A DNA stretch of 64,000 nucleotides from Thunnus maccoyii (taxonomy: Eukaryota > Chordata > Actinopteri > Scombriformes > Scombridae): the NCBI RefSeq assembly GCF_910596095.1, contig NC_056540.1:9169001-9233000 (forward strand), read 5' to 3'. Position numbers and translations under genes: made by a program. Position 1 is the stretch's first letter. Each line of letters begins with the position of its first letter. The notes below the pieces were generated by a model that was given only the letters and a program-made list of their open reading frames with translations, had not been told where the DNA came from and ran no database searches. Of this stretch, positions 1 to 12,835 are shown in pieces.

Positions 1-1474
1 TTTCCTCCTGAAGAGAAGTGTATGGGAATGTTTCCTTATGCTGTAAATCTAAAACTTATGTCTAAAACCAAAAACTCTTTCTGCAACCCCTCAATAACAG
101 CATCTGCAATATGAACTTTCAAAATGAAAATCTGATTATTTTGAAGCTTGCTAAATGGATTAGATGGTAACTGCATTGTGATTGCCTTGCTTTGATAAAC
201 TCTGAGAATGTGGAGCATGTTTGTTTTCATTGTAGCATCTATGAAAAAATGCATGAGTCAGGTCAAATGCAAAGATTCATAAGAGCAAAGCTGTAATGGT
301 AACAAACATGACAAACAACCATTGCTTCATGATTTTTTCTTGCAGAACTCTTGAACTCAGAGGGATCAACACAAGGGGGGAGAGCTGGTTTATTCAGTGG
401 TCTCATGCAATGGTTTGCATGCACAAATATACACAACAGAAAATAATTAAATCTCTGACTCTGTCAGTCACTGAGTTTCTCATAAAAGAACAGCACACAG
501 CAAAGGAAAAACAAAAGCATAGAATAAAGAAAAACATTTTGCGAAGGCATTCAGAAATCTTCTTCATCTGTCCCGTGACTCCCCCAAATAACACAACCCC
601 CACCGCTCTGCACCCCCACCACCCCACCCAACATTGCAACACTCGCACACACACACACACAAAGAAACTCACACATACACAGTGTTGCAACCTTGCAGCT
701 GTCTGGATGTTGTTCGTGCTTCTGATGTCCCATTGGACCAAAGCCTTGAGGTAATGATGTGTGTTGATGTTTGTGTATGATTCTTTGAATCTGATCCTTA
801 ACCCCAAACACGGCTGCTCCAATGAACTGTGCCTATTCATGTAGTCTAGTTTCATACAGCAGCCTCTTTATCTTCACATATTTGAGCACAGAAAATATAG
901 ATGAATGTGCTCAGTAAATCAGGATGAACCTACTGAACTTTATGGATACTATTTTAGAGAAAGGGCAGGGTCAACCCTACTCCTCATTCACAGTTTCTTC
1001 AACAACCATGACACAACCTGGCCAAGAATGACTTCACCAGAAGTTCTTCTATTCCTGTTTCAGCTCGGTAGCTACCATCAGTTCTCATTGGCAAAGAGAA
1101 CATCAGGCATTGCCAGCTTCCTGAACCGGCCAGTATGTGCTCTTTTCACAATAGTGGGTCTTCTTCCAAGGATTTCCCCAATCGGTGATCTGCTGTGAGG
1201 TGGAGTATAACATCAGGACTAATCATCCCTCTGGACATTGATTTTATAGTGCTTGGCTATACTTCCTTCTTTTTTCACAGAGCAACTCTTGATCATCTTT
1301 GGTTTCGTGTGAGCTGAAGCTAAACATGTTTGAGGAGGGCTTGTCATAGATGTAGGCCGATGCTTAAAGGCAGTTCACTGGGTGTCATAGTGACCCATTT
1401 AATACCTCAGAGCTGCATGCAGGTTCTTTTGCAAAATACTTCTAGTAGTGACAATGCAGCTGTTTCCCGCCAAG
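1..1474. other. Gene-free spacer
   Basis: No open frame here looks like a known protein and I see no convincing exon. A short CA-rich stretch lies around 640-680. The longer frames on both strands are low-complexity chance frames. Confidence 0.6.
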
Positions 1475-2338
1475 TTACAGTTTTTCTTGATTGCTAAGAC
1501 ACATTTCTTGAAATTATGCTCCATTTGCCAAAACTCTAAACACAAATGTTTAACTGCACACTCATCTTCAAACACTTCAAACTCCGACGTCAATACCAAA
1601 CTCTCCACTCAAAACCATGTAATCTTGCATCTAAACCAAACTTTGCCTTCAGACATCACAGAAAAGCCATCAAATACACAAACACTACAAAATAGTCATT
1701 ACAAACTGGAGATATCAATTCAAAACAGTACCGTAAAAACCTGTTACTGCAATGAATAATGGTGCTTATGGTTTTGCCCCCAGAACAATCTCTTTACATG
1801 ATGAACACAATATAAAGGCACAACACATGTATACATTTTCAACATTTTTAATTCCTCAGTGTACTGTAGTCATAAACTGAAATTGAGTGAAAAAGTAAAT
1901 GTACTGTAAAAATATGCAACCGATAAAGAACGCAGAATACAGTGAAATCTTTTCCATGTATTTACCGATATAAACCAATGAAAAAACTGTTTGTACTTTA
2001 AGAAAGAAATCACATTTATTCTGCTTCAGGTCTTTGTGGATCCATTTTTCCAAAATAAGTGAACTGACCCATGGCCCTGTTATCTATCTATCCTGAGGTT
2101 TTGACTGGTGTGTGAACAATTTTGACTCATAGTGTTTCCACCTGGAGAATTGTGTGTTAATTGGGTTCCAGCTGTGATGAATTGAGTTAATGATATTGAA
2201 TGCCAGTGCTTTCTAAATGAGCACCTGAGTGAAAACAGGGGAATAGTGTTTATAGTTTTGGGAAAGATGGCGTCATGGTTTGGGATATTAAGTTAATAGG
2301 CCCAGTTATAGTGTGTAAGCGGTCAAGGAAAACTGTAA
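1475..2338. mobile_element. MITE-like DNA transposon with terminal inverted repeats
   Basis: The left end (TTACAGTTTTTCTTGATTGC) is matched in inverted orientation by the right end (GGTCAAGGAAAACTGTAA). The pairing is imperfect but runs about 25 bases. The 0.86-kb interior is AT-rich and has no transposase frame, so this is probably a non-autonomous element. The superfamily is not determined, and no clear target duplication is visible. Confidence 0.6.
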
Positions 2339-3329
2339 TGAAAAGATTTCCATTGGGCATTCTGGGCATTTTCTTTTTGGCCATTTGGGAAATTCTGCCT
2401 TTATTCAAAAGTAGACAGTAGTGAAGTGATGCAATAAAGAGGGAGAATGATATGCAACAAAAGTCCCGAGTTGTGAAACTGGGGACATTACAGTTACAGT
2501 AAATGTTTCACGTCCTAACCACTAGGCTACCACAACACCAAATATTCTGGCTGTTTTCGGGTGCCCACGAAATGTACGAAATTGTACATAGACCGTTTTG
2601 CATGCTTTACCTACAGGAAACTGGTCGAGAAAAAATGAAAACATATTTGGGGGTACAGCTGGACTCTGCCAGGCTGTCGGTGCTTAAAAAATCTGTGGAA
2701 AGTATAACCACTCATGCTTGGCTTTATGAAGTCAAATAGCTGGTGTCAGGAGCTTTGCCATATCAGACTACTTGAAATGAAAGCAGCATTGTTGATCCTG
2801 CAGAACTTCAAGACCCAGATGAGGAGCAAACAACTGGACCATGGAGGCTTATCAGCAAGCAGGCCTGCGTTCAACTAGAGGCTACAGAGAGTCTGTGTCT
2901 GTCCATTCTTTGAGGTCATACATTCCTGGTCTTCACAGCGTGGGAGTTGATGTGTCAAGTCTACACACGTACTCTAGGCTGCATGCTCCTTCTCCTCTGT
3001 CAGATCTCCTTGTTGCTGAATAGATTTTAACATGGTAAGCCATCCTATATCCAACAGCACTATGGTACTATACACATGGACTCACCTGCTTCTGGCACTG
3101 TGCTAACCTTTGTTCCAAAAAGATGACATGATGGGCATATTGCCCAGTGAGGAACAGCCTCTCAAGGATTAAATCCTGAGAGAAACAGGTCGGTACATGT
3201 AGGATAATCAGATACTGTGGTGAACGTGCAAAATGGTTTTGTTTTGAAAAGGAAAGAGGAGTCACTCAATTTCCTGTGTGCTGCCTTTTCATGCTTTTGC
3301 TAAAGAGGGGCCTGCCTTATTCATTTACA
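2339..3329. other. Gene-free spacer
   Basis: Nothing recognisable as a gene. Around 2504-2535 the text 'cctaaccactaggctacc' resembles the box-B-like end of tRNA-derived fish retroposons, but no SINE body can be traced around it. Confidence 0.5.
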
Positions 3330-3411
3330 ATACATTTTACAATTACATTAATTCATTTGGCAGACACCTTTGTCCAAAGCAACGTACAAATGAGGTACAA
3401 TCCAAGCTACA
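3330..3411 (+). repeat. SINE-like retroposon fragment
   Basis: The segment around CATTTGGCAGACACCTTTGT followed by CCAAAGCAACGTACAAATGAGG closely matches a conserved core found thousands of times in fish genomes (consensus remembered as cattt-ggcagacgctttta-tccaaagcgacttacaa). Only the core is left, so this is a fragment. Confidence 0.55.
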
Positions 3412-3489
3412 GGAGAAGCCACTGAGAATAAGTATCTCGACACAAATGCCACAAGGCTTATTTAACAAAATAACTGTATGCGTGAGTAA

Positions 3490-3745
3490 CCTTTGGTCAG
3501 TTTTACAAATATCAAACCTTCGTGGTTTAAAAATTCAGATTGAAAAGAGAAAACATTGACTTGTTTGCAGTTCAAGGTATCCTGACAACACTTTTACATA
3601 TGTCTCTTTTTGAACAGAAGTCTATGGAGACAATACTTTTATAGGCCACAGGTGATTTTTCTTCATTGTAGTACTGCACTTGGCCACAGCAGCAAATTGA
3701 CATCAAGTCTGTACTGTGTCCAGCTCTTTTAATACAACCATGGGC
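3490..3745 (+). repeat. Dispersed repeat, copy 1 of a family shared with 13230-13510
   Basis: This stretch aligns in the same orientation with 13230-13510. Shared landmarks are 'gttcaaggtatcctgacaac' against 'gttcaaggtgtcctgtcaac', the 'gtctatggagacaat' / 'gtctatggggaaaat' segment, and a closing 'ccagctctt..aatacat'. The copies are clearly diverged. In the second copy the repeat sits inside a larger MITE, so this one is probably a decayed partial copy of that element. Confidence 0.55.
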
Positions 3746-6519
3746 CAAACAACAAATACACTGACCTCCACATCATGCATCCAATGACTTTACGGCAATG
3801 ATAGGCGACAATGGTTTTGATGCTAATTTTGTTAATCTCTGAATTCCTGCAGTTATTAACTCTACTCTTCGATCTTACTGGGTCTCCAGAGAGGGTGGGG
3901 TTCCCAGGTTAGAAAATTAGCATTGTTTACATCCTGATGTAATATGTAACATACTAGATAGCTGTTTTGCTGCTAAAGCTCTTACCCTCTACCTTGTGCA
4001 AACTATATATGCTTATATGTGAGATTAGTTAGGCTTGTGCCTTGCAGCCTTGTTGACTGCCCTTCTTCTGCATCGCAGCTGGGATAGCGGGAGGGTGGCG
4101 TCTCACAGAGCTAACCTATCAGACCTTAACACTATGGTGTAGTTTCAGTGTTATGGCAGGGGGCCCGATTATTAGGCTTCCTCCTACACTGCTGGAGCTG
4201 TGATAGAAAGCTCCCCTGCCATCATAGAACCAGGATTACCACATGTAACTCTGTAAATCTCTGTAAATCATTCTGGGATGGGATCCAGCCCTAAACGCCT
4301 ACAGAAAATTGATAATCGGTGTGATGGGTGGACGTTACATTGTATTGTTGGATTTGAAGCTGAGCTGAAATAAAACAGAAAATAAGAGCTTGAGGACCAA
4401 GAGGATTAGAGGATGAGAAAAGGATGATCATAATCCTGCCTAAGAAAGCACTATAAGTGCTCTAATAATGTTTCCCTTTTCTCTGCCTGCTATTTGAGAG
4501 TATAATACTATTGTACTTGGCAGCAGGCCGAAAAACAGTGGGGAGTATTGTGGAGGAAACATTTGCATACAGCTTTGGGTGTGCAGGTATTGTTTGGGTT
4601 GGTCTAAATCTTAGAACTGTTGGAAATGAGTTTTTGATGTACACATGTAAGCAATCAAGTCTGTGACTGACGCAGTATCAGTATTTTTCTTGTTTCAAAA
4701 AAGGAAAATACCCTTCATGCCAAAATCTAATGCACGAACTAAGAATGATTTCGATTACCCAGTCCTGAGGGATTTTCCAGATGATATGACCTTAACAGTT
4801 TGTAATGAATATGCTATGCTTACTAAAGAATGATGAGACATCTGTACCAAATGTTTACCAGAAAACTACATTAAAGATAATTGAATAATGTTGGAAATTA
4901 TCTCCAAGTTAAGTACTGAGCGAAGCGACATCTGGTTGCGATCTGTCCTGTGGCTCAGTCTGCAATATATTAGTGTATAGGTGTGTGCCCTAATGTGTCT
5001 GTGCGTATTTGCTGGCATGCTTTAGTGTTGCTGGCTACATGATATTACCATTGAAGAATAGGAGGTACTCTATAGGGGCTATTATGAAAGATGGGGCTGA
5101 AAAAGGAAAGCTCATTTTGACATTTCCACTCCCCCTCTCTGCTCTTTCCACACTTGTCTGGGGTATTTCGTAAAAAATCCTCTCAGGTTTGATGGATACT
5201 CTGGGAACTGGGGCTGCAGTGAGTGATGCGGGGAGAACGTGACCTCACATTGTGTGGAGATGTTCTTTTTTTGGGTTGTTTGACAGCTTTTCCCCCTAGC
5301 AGTTTTATGATAACCCCAGAGACCAACATATGAACACTGAGCATGAACTTGCAACATTTGCACATGCACACATACACACTTCTTACTTCCCTCACCACTG
5401 TAACAATTCCCACCCTCTCTGCCCAAGTCTACCCTGGGAACAGGAACAGTGACTTCCAGCTGACATCAACAACTGGGAGACCTGCTGCACACATCCGGTT
5501 TATTATTGGCCGAGCTACGTTTGCAAGGAGCACAATGTTAGTGTCAGGGCAAAGGGTCTTTTTTCCCTGTTTAGCAACCCTATGAAAGTAGAGAAAGAAA
5601 GTGCCAGAGTCAGGATAGGTGGGTACTTCCTCTCACTCTGTCCCTATGCAGGAAACTGCTGATACGCAACGACAGCAGCATGGATGGACAGACAGAGATA
5701 GAGAGGGTTGGGAGGTGTTTGTAGTTTATGCTTACCTTACGAAACCCTACGTTAAAAACATAATTACCATACATACATGCTGGATATGTGATAATCAGCA
5801 TTTAAAAGGGAATTTCACATACAATAAATTCATATTTCCTTTGTTTTCCATCATCAGATCTTTTGTATGTTGTGTATTTTAAGTGGAGTACTTTCCCTGA
5901 ATGCAGTTTACACAAAGATATTGTTATCTAATCTTTCCATTCTTCAGCTCTTAAGTCAAAGGTGTTGCTGAGAAAGGGGACATAAGAACGTGAAAAAGTG
6001 AGACAGACTGAAAGAGGGAGAGGCTGACATGCTGGAATTGGATGAAACTCCATAGTGAAACAGAGACATTGCTATGTCATCCAGTACTCCTGTGAGCAGA
6101 CAGTGAGCTGGCTATGCTGCAGGTGCTGTGAGCATTTCTGTCTGTTTCAGAGTCAGCTGTATTCGCTTGACTGAAGATTTCATGCTGATCCGTAACTGTA
6201 CTGAAGAAAAAGCACATATCCCATAATAACGACTCCACCTCAACTTTATGCAAATGGGTCTGTCCAGCACAATGCACGCAGCTCACGAAACTCAGTTCAA
6301 ACTGTCAATATACTATAGGCATCAAATATGAATCAAAATTCTGTTACTGCATTGCCTATTCCAGTCTTAAATGTTTCCAGAAACATATTTTAGTGTACTG
6401 TTTAGCTGTAACATGAGAACATTTTTGACCAGGCCATCATTTTGAAAACAGATGAGCCAAAACCAAGCACCACCCAACTCGCAATATGTCACCCACCACA
6501 TCACCCAACCGCCAGAGCG
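3746..6519. other. Gene-free spacer
   Basis: No supported exon, RNA gene or structured repeat. The many short frames have no recognisable domains. Confidence 0.55.
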
Positions 6520-7190
6520 TTTGAGGCCATTCATACTTTCCGCATCCACATAAATGTCATCCTCCGCCCATGCCAGCAAAGGTCTGCATGGCCCCTCTGC
6601 GGACGTCTGTGTGCAGCCCAAAACTTGTGACCATGCAGACTGTAGACATAGCAAGCGCGTCAACGGCATACATGCTAGAAAAGCAAACTTTACGTTACTT
6701 GTGTAACCCTGATTTTCTGAGTAGCATGAGTGAAGAGAACAGGAACGTCTGTCTCGTCTACTGTGTGTATGTACTGTATTCCTATTCTCATTAAGCTGTC
6801 ACAGTGTACAGGAACTCCTCAGTTGCATTCAGACTGAAAACAGCCCTGTGTAAAACAATACTAGGGGATGTGTTGTTGTGGGCATGCTGAAAGTGCCAGT
6901 GAGACAATGAAATATGGTCCAGCCAGTTCGGTTAGAGTAACAGATTACTGTGTTTAAAGGCTGATCAGAAAAACACTGCACAGCGGTTTGTAATATTCAT
7001 AGACTGGATTTTACAACTCTAGAAAATGATCACGGAACCCTGTTTACCAGTGCGCACATGTGGAACGCGTCTGTGTCTGCGGACCTCCAAAAAAAAAGTA
7101 TGAATGGAACTGCATGCACGTCCGCGGTTTGTGTGCAAGTCCGCAGCTATCCACGGACGCGGAACGCAAAAAGTATGAAAAGGCCTTTAG
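6520..7190. mobile_element. Possible non-autonomous DNA element with GC-rich ends
   Basis: The left end (TTTGAGGCCATTCATACTTT then CCGC) and the right end (GCGGAACGCAAAAAGTATGA then AAAGGCC) form an imperfect inverted repeat, and both ends carry 'tccgcg/gcggac' motifs unlike the surrounding AT-rich DNA. The interior has no coding frame. I cannot fix the exact ends or the superfamily. Confidence 0.4.
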
Positions 7191-10100
7191 TGATCCGGTG
7201 CGTCCAGATGCATCCTTGCCGGAGGTGGTCTGTTTCCAGCATTAGGGAACCCAGAAACCTGTATTGTAAGTTCATTGATTTGAATCTGCTATAGACTGCA
7301 GCCTGGGCTCCTCTTACTCCTGTCTGTCTTCACTGTGCTGTCTGAAAAAATGGCATGGAGGCTGAATGGCACGCTGCATTTGCCAGTGGGGCCTTTTTTG
7401 TCCATCCATCATCTTCTGTCAGTGTCTGCTGGGGTTTCTTCATGGTTTTTCATGTGTTCTGGAAAATCTGACATTCTGAAAATTTGAACGCTATCTTTTA
7501 TAATCAACTCCTGCTGAGACGACCGACTTCGAAATTTCTGAAGTGCTAATGACTTTACCAAATTGACCTATAAATCCTACACACTGTCACTGGTTTTAGG
7601 AGCAATAACTATATTTTGTAGATTAGATTAGATTAGATTATTTGATGAATAATATCCTCCATGCACTAATGCATTAATTACTGAAAAGAAAAAATCATTC
7701 AATTCTCCATTTGAAAGGAGATTCTGGTATTTTTCAACTTTGGTCTTATTCTGAGTCATCATGCTAGCTTTGCACTTGCCACCTCCATTGTAGATTTTAG
7801 GAAACGCAATTCTGACATAACAATATATATCAGGTCTTGACTCAGAGTCCAAACAACATTAATCAGAAAAGATCCCCCTGCATTAGCTATTGTAGCAAAG
7901 TGTATAAGGATTTACTTACAAGACAACCAGCTGGTTAATCAAGCTAGCTGTTTAGTTAGCCAACTAGCATGCTATCCAATCTATTCATCTGCAGTAGTAA
8001 CAAACATTTATTTCTTTTTGTTTCATATATAGGATGATTCTCCAGACATTATAAAAATGTCCTGAAAGACTGTACTGTGTAGTGGTGGTTATGACTGTTG
8101 CTTACTGCGTGGAGGGATGACTGTTCATTATTCTTATCTGTGGATGTGTCTAGACTTGTTTGTTTCTTCTGTCTTTCTCTTCCATGTGATTTAGCTCTGA
8201 ATATTCTGCTGTTACATCTACTATTTTTTAAACATGCACACATGCTAAATTGATAGTGTCTCACATGTAAACATGCCAGCGTGTGCATCTAAACAGGCAG
8301 CTAGCTTGGTTAGCCAGCTGGTTGCCCTGGAGGTAGATCCATATGCAGTTAGCTTCAGTGGCTAATTCAGGGGAATACTAAAGAATTTACTTTTGTTTGT
8401 AGTCAGACAAGCATTTGAAAAGTTTCAAGTAAAATTTAGATTTACTAAATATCTTATACACACCAAGATTGAAAAACACCAGAATTTCCATTTAAAGAGT
8501 TTTATATGTGTGAAATACTTTTTGTTTTGTTTTTTCCTTTTTTGACCTATGTGAGCCCCCTCCACAGGAAGGTCAGAGCATGAGACCTTCAATCAAACGC
8601 ATGGGTCTACTAGAGGACAGTTGAATTGCTCAAGGACATTTTCTGTAGATGATTGCAAACAAAGGTCTATGTCGTTGGTCCTCCCGTTGAAACTGGTGTC
8701 TCTAACTACCAGGCCACCCTGGTAAATGTGTGTGTGTGGCCATCCTGAGGAATGTGGAGTATTTGTCTGCCCAAACGTCGTTTGTCTGCTGAGGCTTCTT
8801 GTATGTTTGCAGTGTATTTGTGTACACATGCAAATCTCTTGGTCATTTATGCAGGGCTCACTGTCCGTCTCTTAATGAAGCTCTCATGTGTCCCATTACT
8901 GGCTGGCAGACAGCGTAACTGGGGACATAAAGCTGCCAGTTGTTTTTCAGTTAGATAAGTATACGTCGTACATCTGTGGCAAAGATATGTCACTGTGACT
9001 AATTCTTTTATACTACAATGAAGGAGTTTAGAGAGGAGGAAATCCACTTGAGGAAAGGACGATGGTTGGAAAAAACACATCTGTGCACTCCAACTGACTT
9101 TAATTTAAACTCTGTTTTACATGATATCACATTCATCCAGAGACTATGCAAAAATTTGTTTTGAGATTTTGATTTGACAGCAGAACATCTATATTTGCAC
9201 AAAAAGCTTTTGTTGAGGCTCCAGGCCTGTGAAATGTCCACTACAATTGAAGTTTTCTGCATTTCAGTGTGCAGTATGCATTTACTTACTGTCTGTATGT
9301 GTAGGTATGTAGGGCCCCAGAGAAACCTGATGGGATATTAGGTCAACAAAGCCAGTAGAAAAAGAAATGTGTTATGAAATCTCTAACCTCTCTGGCTTTG
9401 AGTACAACATCCCGTCAGAATTTATGTTCTTGCTTCGCAACACGGATGCTGCGGTGGGGAGTTGGCTGTTCTGGGTCTCAAACCCAGCTGGACATCTGCA
9501 TTACATTTTTCTTTCCTCTGCTCGGCTGACTGGTGGCCTCTGAAAACAGCGTGCAGCATCATCACCATCATCAGGGACGGAAGAGGAGGAGGAGATGCCT
9601 CGGAAGGAAGTATATGAATTAGGGGTTCCCTTGCCATATTTCAAAGTCTCTTACACACAGGTTTTTTAAATTTATACAGAAAATGTTTTCTGCAGGCCTT
9701 ATGACCCAAACAAATCTCATATGCTGTTGAGCAACATTATTTACATCTGTTAGTATCTCAACTGCAAGAGATGATTTTGTTGAACAAAATACAAGCATAT
9801 AGGCAGTTCCCTGTTCAAAACTCTCCCCACATGAATTTTGCAGCAGGGCCACTGAGCAGAACTAATTTCAAAAGGACATAACTGCTGGACAACTTATCTG
9901 AAACAGCAAGAGCAAATGTCATCAAACCTTCAGACTCTGTGTCTCCAGTCTTTGACGAATACTCAACATCAGCAAATCTAATATTTTCTCATGTTGTATA
10001 AACCTGCATCTGAACTCTATAAAAGAAAACAACTGCGACAAGTTTCTTCTAAATTGAATTGTTTGGTGAAATAGAATTGAATTATGAAAAAAATATCGGG

Positions 10101-12835
10101 AAATGTCAGAAGTCAGCATGGGGTTAAGAACCTCATCATGCGTTTTTATGGTATGTTACTGATTACAAGCTCTGTAACAACCATAGTAGTAGCTATTGTC
10201 CCATGTTATAGGAGTAACTGATTCAGAAATGTTGCAGTTAACAACATATTAATCACTAATTATACAGAATTTAACACATAAAAGAGCAGCGAAAGTGGCT
10301 GATTCAGTATAACCATATTCTCTGTTTCAGTGTTGACTCTCAATGTTGATTGGATTGATAACGGCAACAGGAAGAGCAATGAGTGTTGTCGGTTAATTAG
10401 AGGAAATGAGAGTTGTATCAATGAGCTGTACTGATGAGGATTTGGGGTCAGCGGGTGACACATGCGGGGCCGTGCCAACATCATGATCCGGGCCCTCCTT
10501 AGTCAACTCAAATCTGAAGGGGAGGCTTCCTGTACACTCTGTGGGGATAACAAGCAGCCCATTGTGTGCGTCTGAGTGCGTGATTGTGTGTGTGTGTCTT
10601 TGTGATGGTGGAAGTGGAGGGTCGAGGACAACCCTGATGAGGAGACTGTGACCAGGTGTCATGTGATGGGTGGAAGCGAACACAATGGCCACTTGAAGAA
10701 GAAAGTAAACAACATTAACCCCTGCTGGTATCTTCTTGTGTATCCAGCCGCTGCAGTGACCCCTCACCCACCCACAGAGAGTCACACATCCCTACAGGAG
10801 CTTTCTACAGCCATGTAATGACACAACGCTTCAGGCTTTCAGTGTTTACGTTTCTTTTAAATCCTGTCGAGCATGTAGGACTTCACCCTGTCTCCCCAAA
10901 AAGCAGGATTGCCTATATATCTATAATCTAAATAAATCTAAATAAATAGTGTACATACATTGGTCTAACAACTGTTTTCCATTTGCTTTAACCCGTTAAC
11001 ATCCAGTTGTCTTTGATTTCCCCATTAAATAGATTTAAGATATGAAAAATGGTCATATTTCAAACTATCTGACAGAATCACATACGTAGTTTATTGGCCT
11101 GTTCCAGCTCTTCATTGGAGTTTTATGATGTTTAGAGAGAGAGAATATATTCAAACCCTAGCCTCCATATTTTTATGGCTGCATCATTCCATCAAATGGA
11201 AATTTTCCAGATGTCTTGTGCATCATTTTATACACATTTCACCCCAAATCAGTCTGACATACGCAGTATGTTTATCTCTGGAAACTTTGGGATCTGAATT
11301 TAAAGTTTTGTGGGTTTGAACAATGGTTGGCAGTATAGCATGAGTTTGTGTTAACCGAGTCATCTTACATGAGGCTCAGTGCAAGATAAGCATAGCATAA
11401 TTTACAAAAATGTCTATTTACTAAAACTGTTAAAGAATATAGAAATAAAACCTTTTACAATCATTAATTATGTCACTTTAGCTCCTTAATTTATGTTTTT
11501 TGTACTTAAGTCCTGTTCAGTTTTTTTTATTGTTTGTTTGCTTTTTAGTTTTCTATAGTTCTTTCTTTTTTCTTGCTTTCTTTCTCTCCTAAATAAATGA
11601 ATGATGATTCTGTTTTTCATGTCATTTTAGTCACCACACTGTTGTGTCTTGTTTTGCCATGATGCCTTCAGGGAAGGGCTTAAGAAGCCCCACATGTGAA
11701 ACAAACGGAAAATAGTTGGGTTTTATTCCAGACACCATAAATCCTGTCAGCAGTAAACACAGTCATTGGTCATTTCGTACAGTTTAGTGCTCTCAACAGT
11801 GTCTGCAAGCAGTTTTATTATGTGCTGTTGAACTTGAACACTCATCTGGTCTTTATGTGCATTAATGGTATTATTTTGTAGTGTTGTGGTCTCGTTGCTG
11901 CTGAATCTCTAGCCATGAGCTGCTCAATGAGACGTGAATGAGGTATATTGAATTAAAGTGTACATTAGTAACTTTTACGGGCAAATATTAAGATAACAAG
12001 TTGCTGTCTTCAGATTACAGCTTTATATTGGAATTATCCCCACCTCCCCCCGGCATCACAAACACACTGATCTGACATCATTTTAAAAGGTCTCTGGGAA
12101 AATGAAAAACATTTTTAGTTATTCTACTAGACTTTTGTTCCAAAAAGCTGTTTTACTTCTAAGCGATACAACATGAGATATGAAGTAAACCATATGACAT
12201 TTAGACAACTATATATTTTCTTAATTTGTTTACCAATGCTAGGCAAAACAGATAGTTTGAAAATTATTCTTGTTGTTTTTGCTGGACACTTTTCCATCAG
12301 ATATTTAATAGTCAGCTTTCATTGCATGAGCAATCAGGCCCTGAAGAAAAACAATATTCAAAGATAGACAACATGAAAATAGGCAGGTTAGTTTGTTTGT
12401 TTGTTTTTCTTTCTTGCATCAACAAAACCCACATAGCTGTGTTTTGTAAAGTTTTGCAAAATAACTCAAACAACTCAGATTACTATCAGATTACAATAAC
12501 TCAGACAAATTCACAAACGTGATGCAAAAATAGGCTAAAAACATACTCATATCATCTTAAATTTAGCTGTCCAGTGAAAGATCTGGTATATTTCTGCATT
12601 TGGTGATTACATTTTTAATGCTCCTGCTCATGTTCATACTATAATGTGTTATGTGTCTGGCAGATAAAACCTTCTAAAAACAACATTGCGTTGTCTTGAA
12701 ATGTACAGTGGTGAACCTTAAAGAGAGGCTATTTTTCTTATGTTATGAAAAGTTAACATTTTTCAATCACATGGTTGTTGTTGGACAGTAGGCTTGCATT
12801 ACAAACAGTGAATCAGCTGATATTTCACAAAATTT
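7191..12835. other. Gene-free spacer
   Basis: No supported gene. A small GATTA-type run is at 7620-7640 and a short TG-rich patch around 10575-10600. Sequence near 10400-10790 is less AT-rich but has no domain on either strand. Confidence 0.5.

Noticed and set aside
2504-2535. tRNA-like box B fragment
   Set aside because: No cloverleaf can be built around it; likely a retroposon scrap.
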